Below are positions 16,950 through 25,717 of a stretch of DNA of 64,000 nucleotides, piece after piece. The position numbers and the translations under genes are program-made. The notes below the pieces were generated by a model. That model made no database searches. It saw only the letters and a program-made list of their open reading frames with translations, and was not told the DNA's origin. Position 1 is the first letter of the stretch. Each line of letters opens with the position of its first letter. The DNA is from Amycolatopsis camponoti (lineage in GTDB: Bacteria > Actinomycetota > Actinomycetes > Mycobacteriales > Pseudonocardiaceae): positions 806,001-870,000 of the forward strand of contig NZ_CABVGP010000001.1 in NCBI RefSeq assembly GCF_902497555.1. Reading direction: 5' to 3'.

Positions 16950-18646
16950 GCGTCGACCCCATCCTCGTCGGGCTGTTCGGCAACCGCCTGCACTCCATCC
17001 TCGCCGAGCAGCAGAACGCGCTGGTCAACACGGCCTTCTCGGCCGTGGTCCGCGAATCCCTCGACCTGGCCTGCGCGGTGTTCGACTCGCGCGGCGAGAT
17101 GATCGGCCAGTCCGTCGGCGGCACGCCGGGCCACATCAACGCGATGGCCACCGGCATGCACCACTTCGTCGCCGCCTACCCGCCGGAGAGCCTCGAACCC
17201 GGCGATGTGCTGCTCACCAACGACCCGTGGCAGACTGCCGGGCAGATCAACGACATCACCGTGGTGACCCCGGTGTTCCGGGACGGCCGGCTCGTCGCGT
17301 GGTTCGCGTCCTGCTGCCACGCGCCGGACATCGGCGGCCGGCTCGTTTCCGCCGAAGCCCACGAGGTCTTCGAAGAGGGCCTGCGCCTGCCGATCATGAA
17401 GTTCCTGAACGCGGGGGTCGTCAACGCCGATCTGGAACGGCTGATCCGGGCCAATGTCCGGACGCCGGAGGAGACGATCGGGGACCTGTACGCGCAGGTC
17501 ACCGGTAACGAAGTCGGCGCGGCCGGCCTGCTGAAGCTGCTGGACGAGTTCGGGCTGCACTCACTCGACGAAGTCGCCGCCGAGATCATGAACCGCTCCG
17601 AGAAGGCGTTGCGAGACGCGCTGCGGGCGCTGCCGGACGGCGTCTACACCAACGAGATCGTCACCGACGGCTTCGACGACGAAGAGATCGTCCTGCGTGT
17701 GACAGCCACTGTGGACGGTGACGGGATCCACCTCGACTTCGCGGGGTCGTCGCCGCAGAGCCGGCGCGGGATCAACGTCGTGCTCAACTACACGCGGGCG
17801 TACGCGTCGTTCGCGGTCAAGGCGGCGATCTCACCGGAGGTGCCGCACAACGCCGGCTCGTTCCGGCCGGTGCGCGTCACCGCGCCGGAAGGGTCGGTGC
17901 TGAACTGCCTGCCGCCCGCGCCGGTCGCGTCCCGGCACCTGATCGGCCACTTCCTGCCGTCGCTGCTGATCGGCGCCCTGCCCGCCGCCGCGATCGCGCC
18001 GAGCGCGGACGCGCTCTGGATGACGATCTGGCGTGGCCCCGGGTTCATGCTCAACGTCTTCCAGACCGGCGGCATGGGCGCGCGGGCGGACAAGGACGGG
18101 CTGAACACCACCGGTTTCCCCAGCGGTCTGCGCTCGACGCCGACGGAAGTCATCGAGACGATGGCGCCGCTCGTCCAGCACACGCGGGAGCTGCGCGTGG
18201 ACTCCGGTGGTGCCGGACGCCGGCGCGGTGGCCTGGGCCAGGTGACGACGATGGCCGCGCGCGGCCAGGACTCCTGGAGCGTCAACGGGAACGTCGACCG
18301 CGTGCGCGCCGCGGCGTCCGGAGTGGACGGTGGTGAGTCCGGCGCGGCCGGGCGCTTCGGGCTGCACGAAGGGGATGACCTGCCCGCGAAGAGCCGGGTG
18401 ACGCTGACACCCGAGTCCGTTGTGGACGTCACGCTGCCCGGCGGCGGTGGTTACGGGCCTCCGTTCGAGCGACCGGTGACGAGGGTGCTCGACGACGTCG
18501 TCGAGGGGTACGTCTCGGTGGCGGCGGCGCGCGAAGTGTACGGCGTCGAGGTGCGGTACCTCGGTGACCCGGGTGCGCTCGTCCGGCTGCCCGGGGACTA
18601 CGCGGTGGACGAAGAGCAGACAGCACGACTGAGAGCGGGGAAGTGA
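16946..18646 (+). CDS. hyuB: Hydantoinase/oxoprolinase family protein, subunit B
   Basis: This 566-residue subunit B partners the preceding HyuA. Family landmarks are ARG-free GEMIGQSVGGTPGHINAM, DVLLTNDPWQTAGQINDITV, the metal-like CCHAPDIGG and the C-terminal GGGGYGPPFERP. GTG at 16946 overlaps the hyuA stop. The length matches stand-alone B subunits (about 520-600). The following SDR begins one base after its stop codon, so the operon continues. Confidence 0.88.
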   Translation: MSVDPILVGLFGNRLHSILAEQQNALVNTAFSAVVRESLDLACAVFDSRGEMIGQSVGGTPGHINAMATGMHHFVAAYPPESLEPGDVLLTNDPWQTAGQINDITVVTPVFRDGRLVAWFASCCHAPDIGGRLVSAEAHEVFEEGLRLPIMKFLNAGVVNADLERLIRANVRTPEETIGDLYAQVTGNEVGAAGLLKLLDEFGLHSLDEVAAEIMNRSEKALRDALRALPDGVYTNEIVTDGFDDEEIVLRVTATVDGDGIHLDFAGSSPQSRRGINVVLNYTRAYASFAVKAAISPEVPHNAGSFRPVRVTAPEGSVLNCLPPAPVASRHLIGHFLPSLLIGALPAAAIAPSADALWMTIWRGPGFMLNVFQTGGMGARADKDGLNTTGFPSGLRSTPTEVIETMAPLVQHTRELRVDSGGAGRRRGGLGQVTTMAARGQDSWSVNGNVDRVRAAASGVDGGESGAAGRFGLHEGDDLPAKSRVTLTPESVVDVTLPGGGGYGPPFERPVTRVLDDVVEGYVSVAAAREVYGVEVRYLGDPGALVRLPGDYAVDEEQTARLRAGK

Positions 18647-18647
18647 C

Positions 18648-19433
18648 ATGGGTCGGTTGGCCGGCAAGGTGGCGGTCGTCTTCGGCGGCGCGCGGGGCAT
18701 CGGCCTCGCCACGGTCAAGGAGTTCCTCGCCGAGGGCGCGACGGTGTTCGCTTCCGACATCCGCGAGCCCGCGGAAGACGTCGACGGCTACCGGCACTCC
18801 ATTGTGGACGCGACGGACGAGGACGCCGTGGCGGCGTTCGTCGACGGCGTGCTCGCCGAAGCCGGCCGCGTCGACGTGCTGGTCAACAACGTCGGTATCC
18901 ACCTCGGCAAGCCGCTCGCCGACACCACGCTGGCCGAGTTCGACAACATCTTCGCGCTCAACGTGCGCGCCGCCTTCCTCGGCATCCGCGCCGTGCTGCC
19001 GCACATGATCGAACAGAAGGCGGGCAGCATCATCACGACGTCGTCGAACGGCGGCGTGATGGGCCGCCCGGGCGACCCGGTGTACAACGCCACCAAGCAC
19101 GCGCTGGTCGGCCTGACGAAGTCGATCGCCGTCGCTCACGCCCACCAGGGCATCCGCGCCAACACGGTGAACCCCGGCGCGATCGACACCGACATGCTGC
19201 GCAGCACGCTGAACTCACCCGAAGAGTTCGAGACCAAGCAGCACCAGCTGGTCGCGAGCACGCCCGCGGCGCGCGTCGGCGAGGCGTGGGAAGTCGCGAA
19301 GGCCATCGTGTTCCTGGCGAGCGACGAGTCCCGGTTCATCAACGGCGTCGTGCTGCCGATCGACGGCGCGAAGGCCGCGGGCGCGATGCCGGGCAACCGC
19401 TACAGCCTCGACTTCGAACTCGGCGTCAGGTAG
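18648..19433 (+). CDS. Short-chain dehydrogenase/reductase
   Basis: This 261-residue NAD(P)-dependent SDR has the cofactor motif GGARGIG near the start (Gly in place of the usual Thr), NNVG for the central strand, and the catalytic Tyr-x3-Lys in VYNATKHALVG. It probably oxidises or reduces an alcohol/ketone product of the upstream hydantoinase and ThDP steps. It is closely packed between hyuB and the GntR gene, so it is very likely co-transcribed. Confidence 0.87.
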   Translation: MGRLAGKVAVVFGGARGIGLATVKEFLAEGATVFASDIREPAEDVDGYRHSIVDATDEDAVAAFVDGVLAEAGRVDVLVNNVGIHLGKPLADTTLAEFDNIFALNVRAAFLGIRAVLPHMIEQKAGSIITTSSNGGVMGRPGDPVYNATKHALVGLTKSIAVAHAHQGIRANTVNPGAIDTDMLRSTLNSPEEFETKQHQLVASTPAARVGEAWEVAKAIVFLASDESRFINGVVLPIDGAKAAGAMPGNRYSLDFELGVR

Positions 19434-19437
19434 CGCC

Positions 19438-20160
19438 GTGTCCGTCGATCCCTCGGGGCTGGAGAGCGAGCGGCACCTGCTCGAGCGCAGCGGCACGGCC
19501 GAACGGGTCGCCGCGATCCTGCGGCAGTACATCACCGACGGCGTCTTCGCCCCCGGCGAACGGCTGTCCGAGCCGGTGATCAGCTCGGCGCTCGGCGTCT
19601 CGCGCAACACGCTGCGCGAATCGTTCCAGCTGCTGGCCCACGAGCGGCTGGCGGTGCACGAGCTGAACCGCGGCGTGTTCGTGCGCGAACTGACCACAGA
19701 GGACATCGAAGATCTCTACGTCGTCCGCCGCGCCACCGAATGCGGGGCCCTGCGCCGGGCGGCCGAGCTGTCCACTGTGGACCTGCTGCCGGTCGAGCAG
19801 GCGCTGCGAGACGGCCGCTCGGCGGCGGTGGCCGAGGACTGGTCCGCGGTCGGCACCGCCAGCATCCACTTCCACCAGGCGCTGGCCGACCTGGCCGGCA
19901 GCGAGCGCATCTCCGCGACGATGCGCCAGGTCCTCGCCGAGACGCGGTTGTTCTTCGTCCTCAACGACAACACACGCGAGTTCTACGAGCCGTTCCTCGA
20001 CTGCCACGAGCAGATCCTGCGCGACCTGCGGCGCGGCCGCTTCGAGGTCGCGGAAGCCGCGCTGGACCGCTACCTCCGCGACGCCGAAGCCCTGCTGCTG
20101 GCGCTCAGCGAGCCCGGCGCCGTCGCGAACACCACGGTGAACGAGCGCGGCACGCGGTAG
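19438..20160 (+). CDS. GntR/FadR-type regulator (FCD domain)
   Basis: This 240-residue regulator has a winged helix-turn-helix at about 15-80 (ITDGVFAPGERLSEPVIS, then GVSRNTLRESFQLL) and an FCD domain with SIHFHQALADL. GTG at 19438 starts four bases after the SDR stop, so it is the last gene of the catabolic operon and probably autoregulates. Its likely target is the perfect inverted repeat at 13273-13297. It is a different protein from the GntR at the left end, and the two operator types do not match each other. Confidence 0.88.
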   Translation: MSVDPSGLESERHLLERSGTAERVAAILRQYITDGVFAPGERLSEPVISSALGVSRNTLRESFQLLAHERLAVHELNRGVFVRELTTEDIEDLYVVRRATECGALRRAAELSTVDLLPVEQALRDGRSAAVAEDWSAVGTASIHFHQALADLAGSERISATMRQVLAETRLFFVLNDNTREFYEPFLDCHEQILRDLRRGRFEVAEAALDRYLRDAEALLLALSEPGAVANTTVNERGTR

Positions 20161-20330
20161 GTGGTGACCCGGTACGTCCCGTCCGCGGCGGCCGACCAGT
20201 GCTGCCGGACCACCGTGGTGACGACCCGGGTCACGGCGTAACCGGTGGCCGGGGGTTCGGCCTCAGCGGCCGGCGCCCCGGCGATGAGCAGCGCGGCCAC
20301 GGCAGCGGCGGTTCTCGCTCGGGGCACCAT
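20070..20330 (-). CDS. Possible small secreted protein
   Basis: An 86-residue reading frame with a convincing signal peptide (basic RAR, hydrophobic AAAVAALLIAGAP, then AEAEPP as cleavage region) and a Val/Thr/Tyr-rich mature part. Its 3' third overlaps the end of the GntR gene on the opposite strand by 91 bp, which lowers confidence. The first 55 residues lie in otherwise empty sequence, so a real but short or truncated gene is possible. No family recognised. Confidence 0.4.
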   Translation of the reverse strand: MVPRARTAAAVAALLIAGAPAAEAEPPATGYAVTRVVTTVVRQHWSAAADGTYRVTTYRVPRSFTVVFATAPGSLSASSRASASRR

Positions 20331-20416
20331 GGGTCCACTGAACCGTCCGGGAGCACGCGAGCGGAAAGGATTCGAGCCGGTTCAAATCCGCCGCACCGGC
20401 TGCTAGCGTCGATCGG

Positions 20417-21394
20417 GTGTTCACGCTGCGGGTCGACGCCGAGACGGTGGCCAGGACCCGCTTTTCGCCGTCCCCGGCGTCGGAGTCGCTGGCGTGGCTG
20501 AAACTCACCGCCGCTTCGGGGCGCCACCCGGTGTTCGGGGACCCCGGCCCGCTCGCCCGCGCGTCCCTCGCCCACCCGGACGTCGCCCTGGTCGTTGACC
20601 TGCTGGCGCGCACGGGCGACGTCTACACCCCCGACCTGCTCACGCCGCAGCCCGGCACGGCCACCCGGCCCCGCGACCTGCTCGACGAGCAGATCGCGCG
20701 GATCGAGGCGACCACCCAGGACGACGTCGAGACGCAGGTCATCGCCGCCACGCAGGCCCACTGGAGCAGACCATTGGCGGCCACGACCCGCCGGGCCGCG
20801 GACTCGGGCACGATGCCGCGGCGGCTGGCCGCCGGCCTCGCCCGGTTCTGGCGGGACGCGCTGGCCGAGGGCTGGGCCGGACTGCACTCGGTCATCGAGC
20901 GGGACATCACCCACCGCGCGAAGACCATCGCCCGCCACGGTGTCGGCGGAGTGCTCGGGTCGCTGCACCCCGGCATCGCCTGGGCGGGCGACGCGATCAC
21001 CTTCGACGCGACCTGGGACGGCGAGATCGACATCGCCGGCCGCGACCTGGTCCTCGCGCCCGGCGCGCTGAGCTGGCCCGGCTTCGCCGTCCAGGTCGAC
21101 GTCCCCGACCAGCTCGTCCTCTACTACCCGGCGCACCGGGTCGGGACCGGCTCCGGCCACCGGCCCGGCACGATCGCGCAGGTCGTCGGAGCCGCCCGGG
21201 CGTCGCTGCTGGCGGACCTCGCCACCGCCCGCTCGACCGCGGAGCTCGCCACCCGGATCGGGTACACGGCGGGCACCGTCTCCTACCACCTCGGCGCCCT
21301 GCACCGCGCGGGTCTCGTGAGCAAGGTCAGGGACGGCCGCTTCGTGCTGTACCAGCGGACCGCCCAGGCCGTGGTCCTCCTGGAAGAGGCCTGA
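20417..21394 (+). CDS. ArsR-like regulator with N-terminal DUF5937-type domain
   Basis: A 325-residue protein with a long N-terminal region of the kind found in actinobacterial DUF5937 regulators and a C-terminal winged helix (residues about 255-325: ARASLLADLATARSTAELA, then GYTAGTVSYHLGALHRAGLV). GTG at 20417 begins the conserved FTLRVDAETVARTRFSPSP. It likely represses a nearby or distant transporter; no partner is obvious here. A relic of a glycosidase lies just past its stop on the other strand. Confidence 0.8.
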   Translation: MFTLRVDAETVARTRFSPSPASESLAWLKLTAASGRHPVFGDPGPLARASLAHPDVALVVDLLARTGDVYTPDLLTPQPGTATRPRDLLDEQIARIEATTQDDVETQVIAATQAHWSRPLAATTRRAADSGTMPRRLAAGLARFWRDALAEGWAGLHSVIERDITHRAKTIARHGVGGVLGSLHPGIAWAGDAITFDATWDGEIDIAGRDLVLAPGALSWPGFAVQVDVPDQLVLYYPAHRVGTGSGHRPGTIAQVVGAARASLLADLATARSTAELATRIGYTAGTVSYHLGALHRAGLVSKVRDGRFVLYQRTAQAVVLLEEA

Positions 21395-21398
21395 GCCA

Positions 21399-21608
21399 GC
21401 AGGTGAGGTTCGGCGCGATCCACCCGCTGTGTAGGCCGAACTGGAGCCCGCTGGCGTGGACGTACGCTGTAAGGCTGGGCAGGTCCGGGTACTTCGCGAT
21501 GTCCGATTGCAGCATGTCGACGGCGGCGCGGACCTTCCCATCGTCGATCCGCGACCCCGAGATCCCCGCGGCGGGGCCGCGGACAAAGATCACCGGGGTA
21601 ACCGGCAC
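21399..21608 (-). pseudogene. Relic of a GH27-like glycosidase
   Basis: Reading minus strand from 21608, one frame gives DDGKVRAAVDML, then KYPDLPSLTAYVHASGLQFG and LHSGW. This resembles the alpha-galactosidase segment (FPSGIKALADYVHERGLKLG then IYTS) in the complete gene 70 bp upstream on the same strand. No catalytic region survives; the frame then runs into the antisense of the regulator gene. It looks like the decayed stump of a second glycosidase gene. Confidence 0.4.
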
Positions 21609-21675
21609 AAGGGAGAAAACGCCGCCCCCGGACGAGTGGCCGGGGGACGGCGCGGTGTACGTGACTTCCCCGCTC

Positions 21676-23634
21676 TCAGCAGGTGATCGCGGCGTCCGCC
21701 CAGTCGGCGTGGTCGGAGTCGTTGGTGTCCCCGCCGTCGGTGACGACGAGGTCGAGCACCTGGACGCCGGCGAGGTTCACCGCGAGCTGCTGCGCGGGCA
21801 GACCCGCCGTCATGACGGCGGTCTCGGCGAGCGTCTTGCCGTCGCCGAGGACCTGGAACGCGACGCTGCCCTTGGCCTTTTCGTCGTCGTGGCCGACGGA
21901 CGCGCCGAACGTCGTGCAGCCGCCGCCGAGGTAGAACCGGACGCGTGACGGCGCGTGCACGCCGAGGCCGTCGGCGTAGGTCACGCCGCCGATGGTGATC
22001 GGGTGCCCGTCACCGGCTTTGGACTCGCCGTTGCTCGTGCCGCGTTCGACCGGGCCGTAGCCGTTTTCCGCGGAGAGCCAGGTGGCCTTCGACAGCGGCG
22101 TCACGCCTTTCGCCGGCGGGACCACGATCGGCGCGCCGCCGTCGGCGGTTAACGAGCGTTTACCCCAGGCCGTCCAGTAGTTCGCCGTCGCGGTCAGGGT
22201 GACGCGGTCGCCGCTGGGAGCGTCGGGGCGCACGGTCCAGGACTTCTGCCAGGACCGACCCGGTGCCACCGCCGGCACGAGCGCGTCGCCGCGGCCGTCG
22301 AGCTTCCAGCCGGCCGGGGCGGTCAGCTTCACCTGCGCGGCGACGAGCGGGGTGCTGCCGTCGTTGGTCAGCTTCAGCGTCGCGGTGAACGGCTTCGCGG
22401 CGTCGGCGAAGTCGGGTGCCTGCACGGTGAGCGTCGAGAGCGGCGCCGCGTTCGGGAACTTCGCGGGCCAGACGCGGAAGACGGCGGCGCCGTGGCTCGG
22501 CACCGACGCCCGGAGCGTGCCCGTCGTCTCGGTTTCGGTGCCGGTCCACAGATCGCGGACGCGGTAGTCGCGGGCCTTGCCGAGACCGAGCTCGGTCGTG
22601 GTGGCCGACATCGGCGCCGCGGTCAGGCCGCGGTTGAAGAGCACGACCGCCGCCGAGCCGTCCGACATCGGCTTGGTCCAGACCTCGGTGTCGCCGTCGT
22701 CGCGGAGCTTGTACCCCTGCTTGCCCGCCCAGTCCTGGTCGAGCGCGACGATGTCCTTGTTCTCCAGGATCTTCTTCGTGGTGTCGGACATCGAGCGCAG
22801 GTCGTTGCCCGCGAGCAGCGGCGCGTTCATCAAGGCCCACAACGCGAAGTGCGCCTGGTACTCGGTGGTCGTCATCTTGCCGTTGCCGACCTCCAGCATG
22901 TCCGGGTCGTTCCAGCCGCCCGGACCCGAGTACCCGGCCAGCGGGACCTGCTTGTCGAGGATCCCGGTCATGCTGCTCCAGCTGTCGCTGATGTCGCTGG
23001 TGGTGCGCCACAGTTGCGCGCCGGCGTCCTTGCCCCAGAGCCACGGCTGGTTCTGGCCCCATTCGCAGAGCGCGTAGAGGATCGGGCGGCCGGTCTTCTT
23101 GATCGCCTCACCCATCTTCGTGTAGCGCTCGATCGCCGGGCGGCTCTGGTTGTTGCAGTTGTCGTACTTGAGGTAGTCGACGCCCCAGTCGGCGAACGTC
23201 TGCGCGTCGACGTCCTCGTGGTCGAGGCCCCCGGGCATGGTCTTCTGGCAGGTCAGCGTGCCGGCGCTGGTGTAGATGCCGAGCTTGAGGCCGCGCTCGT
23301 GGACGTAGTCGGCCAGCGCCTTGATGCCGCTGGGGAAGCGGGTGTGGTTGGCCTCGAGCTTGCCGTCGGCGGTCCGGTTCTGTTCGGCCCAGCAGTCGTC
23401 GATGTTGACGTACTGGTAGCCGGCGGCTTTCAGGCCGGAGCTCACCATGGCGTCGGCCGTCTCGCGGATGAGCTCTTCGTTGATGTCGCAGTGGAACTTG
23501 TTCCAGCTGTTCCAGCCCATCGGCGGGAGCTGGCCGAGCTGCTGGGCGTCGGCCGGCTCGGCAGCTCGGGCGGGTGGGGGAGAAGCGATCGCGGCGGCCA
23601 CGACGGCGGCCGCGAGCCCGACAAGAAGACGCAT
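21676..23634 (-). CDS. Secreted alpha-galactosidase (GH27) with NPCBM domain
   Basis: This 652-residue exported enzyme hydrolyses terminal alpha-galactosides. It starts at ATG 23634, where GGAGGGA lies two bases upstream. Signal peptide about 1-25. The GH27 barrel (about 35-390) carries the nucleophile Asp158 in YLKYDNC and the likely acid/base Asp214 in WRTTSDISDSW. A NEW3-type beta domain (about 405-500) follows, then a C-terminal NPCBM carbohydrate-binding module (about 515-652, GLGVHAPSRVRFYLGGGC). The neighbouring CoA-transferase is divergent. It probably degrades plant galactosides. Confidence 0.92.
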   Translation of the reverse strand: MRLLVGLAAAVVAAAIASPPPARAAEPADAQQLGQLPPMGWNSWNKFHCDINEELIRETADAMVSSGLKAAGYQYVNIDDCWAEQNRTADGKLEANHTRFPSGIKALADYVHERGLKLGIYTSAGTLTCQKTMPGGLDHEDVDAQTFADWGVDYLKYDNCNNQSRPAIERYTKMGEAIKKTGRPILYALCEWGQNQPWLWGKDAGAQLWRTTSDISDSWSSMTGILDKQVPLAGYSGPGGWNDPDMLEVGNGKMTTTEYQAHFALWALMNAPLLAGNDLRSMSDTTKKILENKDIVALDQDWAGKQGYKLRDDGDTEVWTKPMSDGSAAVVLFNRGLTAAPMSATTTELGLGKARDYRVRDLWTGTETETTGTLRASVPSHGAAVFRVWPAKFPNAAPLSTLTVQAPDFADAAKPFTATLKLTNDGSTPLVAAQVKLTAPAGWKLDGRGDALVPAVAPGRSWQKSWTVRPDAPSGDRVTLTATANYWTAWGKRSLTADGGAPIVVPPAKGVTPLSKATWLSAENGYGPVERGTSNGESKAGDGHPITIGGVTYADGLGVHAPSRVRFYLGGGCTTFGASVGHDDEKAKGSVAFQVLGDGKTLAETAVMTAGLPAQQLAVNLAGVQVLDLVVTDGGDTNDSDHADWADAAITC

Positions 23635-23726
23635 GTTCCCTCCAGGAGTGCGCAACTCTGCACAAACTCACTCAACAACAAACACCATGAAGAGGTAGGA
23701 TGTCTACGGCCGTTAGGAGGAACACC

Positions 23727-23780
23727 TTGCGGTTTCCGGCTCGGTGGGAGACAAAGGGCCGTGACTTCGCTGCCTGCTGA
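23727..23780 (+). CDS. Possible 17-codon leader peptide
   Basis: TTG at 23727 follows TTAGGAGG with six-base spacing and opens a 17-codon frame (encoding RFPARWETKGRDFAAC after the first residue). It ends at TGA 23778-23780, inside the start of the CoA-transferase gene and out of frame with it. The Shine-Dalgarno here is better than that of the main gene, so coupled translation is possible. Confidence 0.3.
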   Translation: MRFPARWETKGRDFAAC

Positions 23781-24963
23781 CCACGACGGATTCCGCCCCC
23801 TGGACGGGATCAAGGTCGTCGACCTGTCCCGCATCCTCGCCGGGCCGTACTGCACGCAGTACCTCGGGGAGATGGGCGCGGACGTGGTGAAGGTCGAGCC
23901 GCCCGGCCACGGCGACGACACCCGCGGCTGGGGGCCGCCGTTCGTCGGCGAGAGCGACGAAGCCGTGTACTACCTCGCGGCGAACCGGAACAAGCGCGGG
24001 ATCGTGCTCGACCTCAAGAGCGAACGCGGCCGCGAAGCCCTCCGACGTCTGGTGGCCGACGCCGACGTGCTCGTCGAGAACTTCCGGCCGGGGACGCTGG
24101 AGAAGTGGGGGCTGGGGTACGCGGCTTTGTCGGAGCTGAACCCGCGGCTGATCCACGTGTCGATCACCGGGTTCGGGCAGACGGGCCCGTACCGCGACCG
24201 CGCGGGCTACGACCTGGTGGCGCAGGCGCTCGGCGGCGTGATGTCGCTGACCGGCGAGCCCGACGGCGCACCGGCGAAGGTCGGGCTGCCGGTGGCGGAC
24301 CTGAACGCGGGGACCTGGGCGATCATCGCGGTGCTGATGGCGTTGCAGGCCCGGCACACGACCGGCCGCGGGCAGTACCTCGACGTGTCCCTTTTGGACA
24401 GTCAGCTGGCCTGGCACGTGTACGCCGCGGGTGCGCACTTCTACGACGCGCCACGCCCGCGCCGGATGGGCTCGGCGCACCCGAGCATCGTCCCGTACCA
24501 GGCGTACCACGTCTCGGACGGCTGGCTGATCATCGCGGTGGGCAGCGAAAAGCTGTGGCACGCGTTCTGCGGAGTACTCGACCTGGACGTCGCTTCGGAC
24601 TCGAGGTTTTCGTCGAACGCTCTCCGGGCCGCTCACCGTGACGAGCTGAACGCGCTCTTGGAACCGGCGTTGCTGACCCGCACGGCGGCGGACTGGATGA
24701 AGTCCTTCGACGCGGCGGGCATCCCGGCGGCCCCGATCAACGAGATCGACGACGTGTACGCGGACCCGTGGACCACCGCGCGCGACCAGGTCGTGCGGTT
24801 GCCGCACCCGACGGTGGGAACGTACGTGGGGACGGGGTTTCCGGTGAAGGCGTCGGAGACCCCGGCGCGTCCCACATCGGCACCGCCGACCTTGGGGCAG
24901 CACACCGCGGAGGTGCTGGCGGAGCTGGGGTACTCGGCGGAGGAGATCGCGGAGTTCGGGTGA
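23761..24963 (+). CDS. Class III CoA-transferase (CaiB/BaiF)
   Basis: This 400-residue enzyme moves CoA between a carboxylic acid and a donor acyl-CoA. Family motifs are VVDLSRILAGPYCTQYLGE, VENFRPGTLEKWGLGY and the nucleophilic Asp180 in LPVADLNAG. GTG at 23761 is used; its own ribosome site is weak, but a strongly initiated upstream frame overlaps it. A TAGGAT box at 23696-23701 is a candidate -10. It stands alone, without its usual acyl-CoA dehydrogenase partner. Confidence 0.88.
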   Translation: MTSLPADHDGFRPLDGIKVVDLSRILAGPYCTQYLGEMGADVVKVEPPGHGDDTRGWGPPFVGESDEAVYYLAANRNKRGIVLDLKSERGREALRRLVADADVLVENFRPGTLEKWGLGYAALSELNPRLIHVSITGFGQTGPYRDRAGYDLVAQALGGVMSLTGEPDGAPAKVGLPVADLNAGTWAIIAVLMALQARHTTGRGQYLDVSLLDSQLAWHVYAAGAHFYDAPRPRRMGSAHPSIVPYQAYHVSDGWLIIAVGSEKLWHAFCGVLDLDVASDSRFSSNALRAAHRDELNALLEPALLTRTAADWMKSFDAAGIPAAPINEIDDVYADPWTTARDQVVRLPHPTVGTYVGTGFPVKASETPARPTSAPPTLGQHTAEVLAELGYSAEEIAEFG

Positions 24964-24966
24964 GGC

Positions 24967-25581
24967 TCAGCTTCCCGGCGGTCGCCAGTGGAGGTAGTCG
25001 GCGACCGTCCGCCGTTTCGCGGCGAGCCAGATCAGCCGCAGGCTGAGCAGCGTCAGCCCGACGCCGATCGCCCAGGCGGCGAGGCCCGGTACCAGCGCCG
25101 GGTCCGACCACGCATGCCCGGAGAGCGGGTACCACCACGCGACGGCGCCGAGTGCCAGCAGTGCGAGCGCCGGGAAGGCGAGGACCGTCGGGCTGGTCTG
25201 CGCCTGGCGGAGGACGCGACGCAGGCCCGGCGGCTCGGCGGTCGACTTGCGGAGCCACTTCTCGTACCCGATCCCGCCGGGCACGTGCGGGTCCAGCTCG
25301 GTCCGGATGTACAGCGAAACCCGCTCGACCAGCCGCTGGCACAGCACCCAGCGAGCGGCGAGGATGTTGCTGCTGAACGGGATGATCAGCAGCAACGGCA
25401 TCCGCCCGGCCGAGGTGAACGCGAACCCGAACACGGCGCCGCTCGTCGTGATGAGGAAGGCGGTCACCTTCCACTGCTGATCCATCAGGTGGATGATCTC
25501 GGCGCGCAGGGCCGAATACTCGGCCAGCGGTCCGAGGTGCAGGTCCTCGGTTCGTCGCCGGAGTGGGATACGCACGTCCAC
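24967..25581 (-). CDS. Membrane protein of unknown function
   Basis: A 204-residue protein with two hydrophobic segments near residues 40-75 and two more at about 135-190, separated by a basic soluble loop (YEKWLRKSTAEPPGLRRVLRQ). The N-terminal stretch has the alternating charged look of a cytoplasmic helix. I do not recognise the family. It is convergent with the CoA-transferase and divergent from the aminotransferase. Confidence 0.65.
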   Translation of the reverse strand: MDVRIPLRRRTEDLHLGPLAEYSALRAEIIHLMDQQWKVTAFLITTSGAVFGFAFTSAGRMPLLLIIPFSSNILAARWVLCQRLVERVSLYIRTELDPHVPGGIGYEKWLRKSTAEPPGLRRVLRQAQTSPTVLAFPALALLALGAVAWWYPLSGHAWSDPALVPGLAAWAIGVGLTLLSLRLIWLAAKRRTVADYLHWRPPGS

Positions 25582-25717
25582 GAGGTCGGCCGGGCGGCGC
25601 GGCCGTTACAGGTTGCGCTGCCATCCGGTCCAGTCCGGTGGCGCGAAGTGTGCACGATGGAGTGTTCGCGCTCCCGGCTTCGCCCTGGTAGGGATGGGGG
25701 AGGATTGAGGAGGACCG

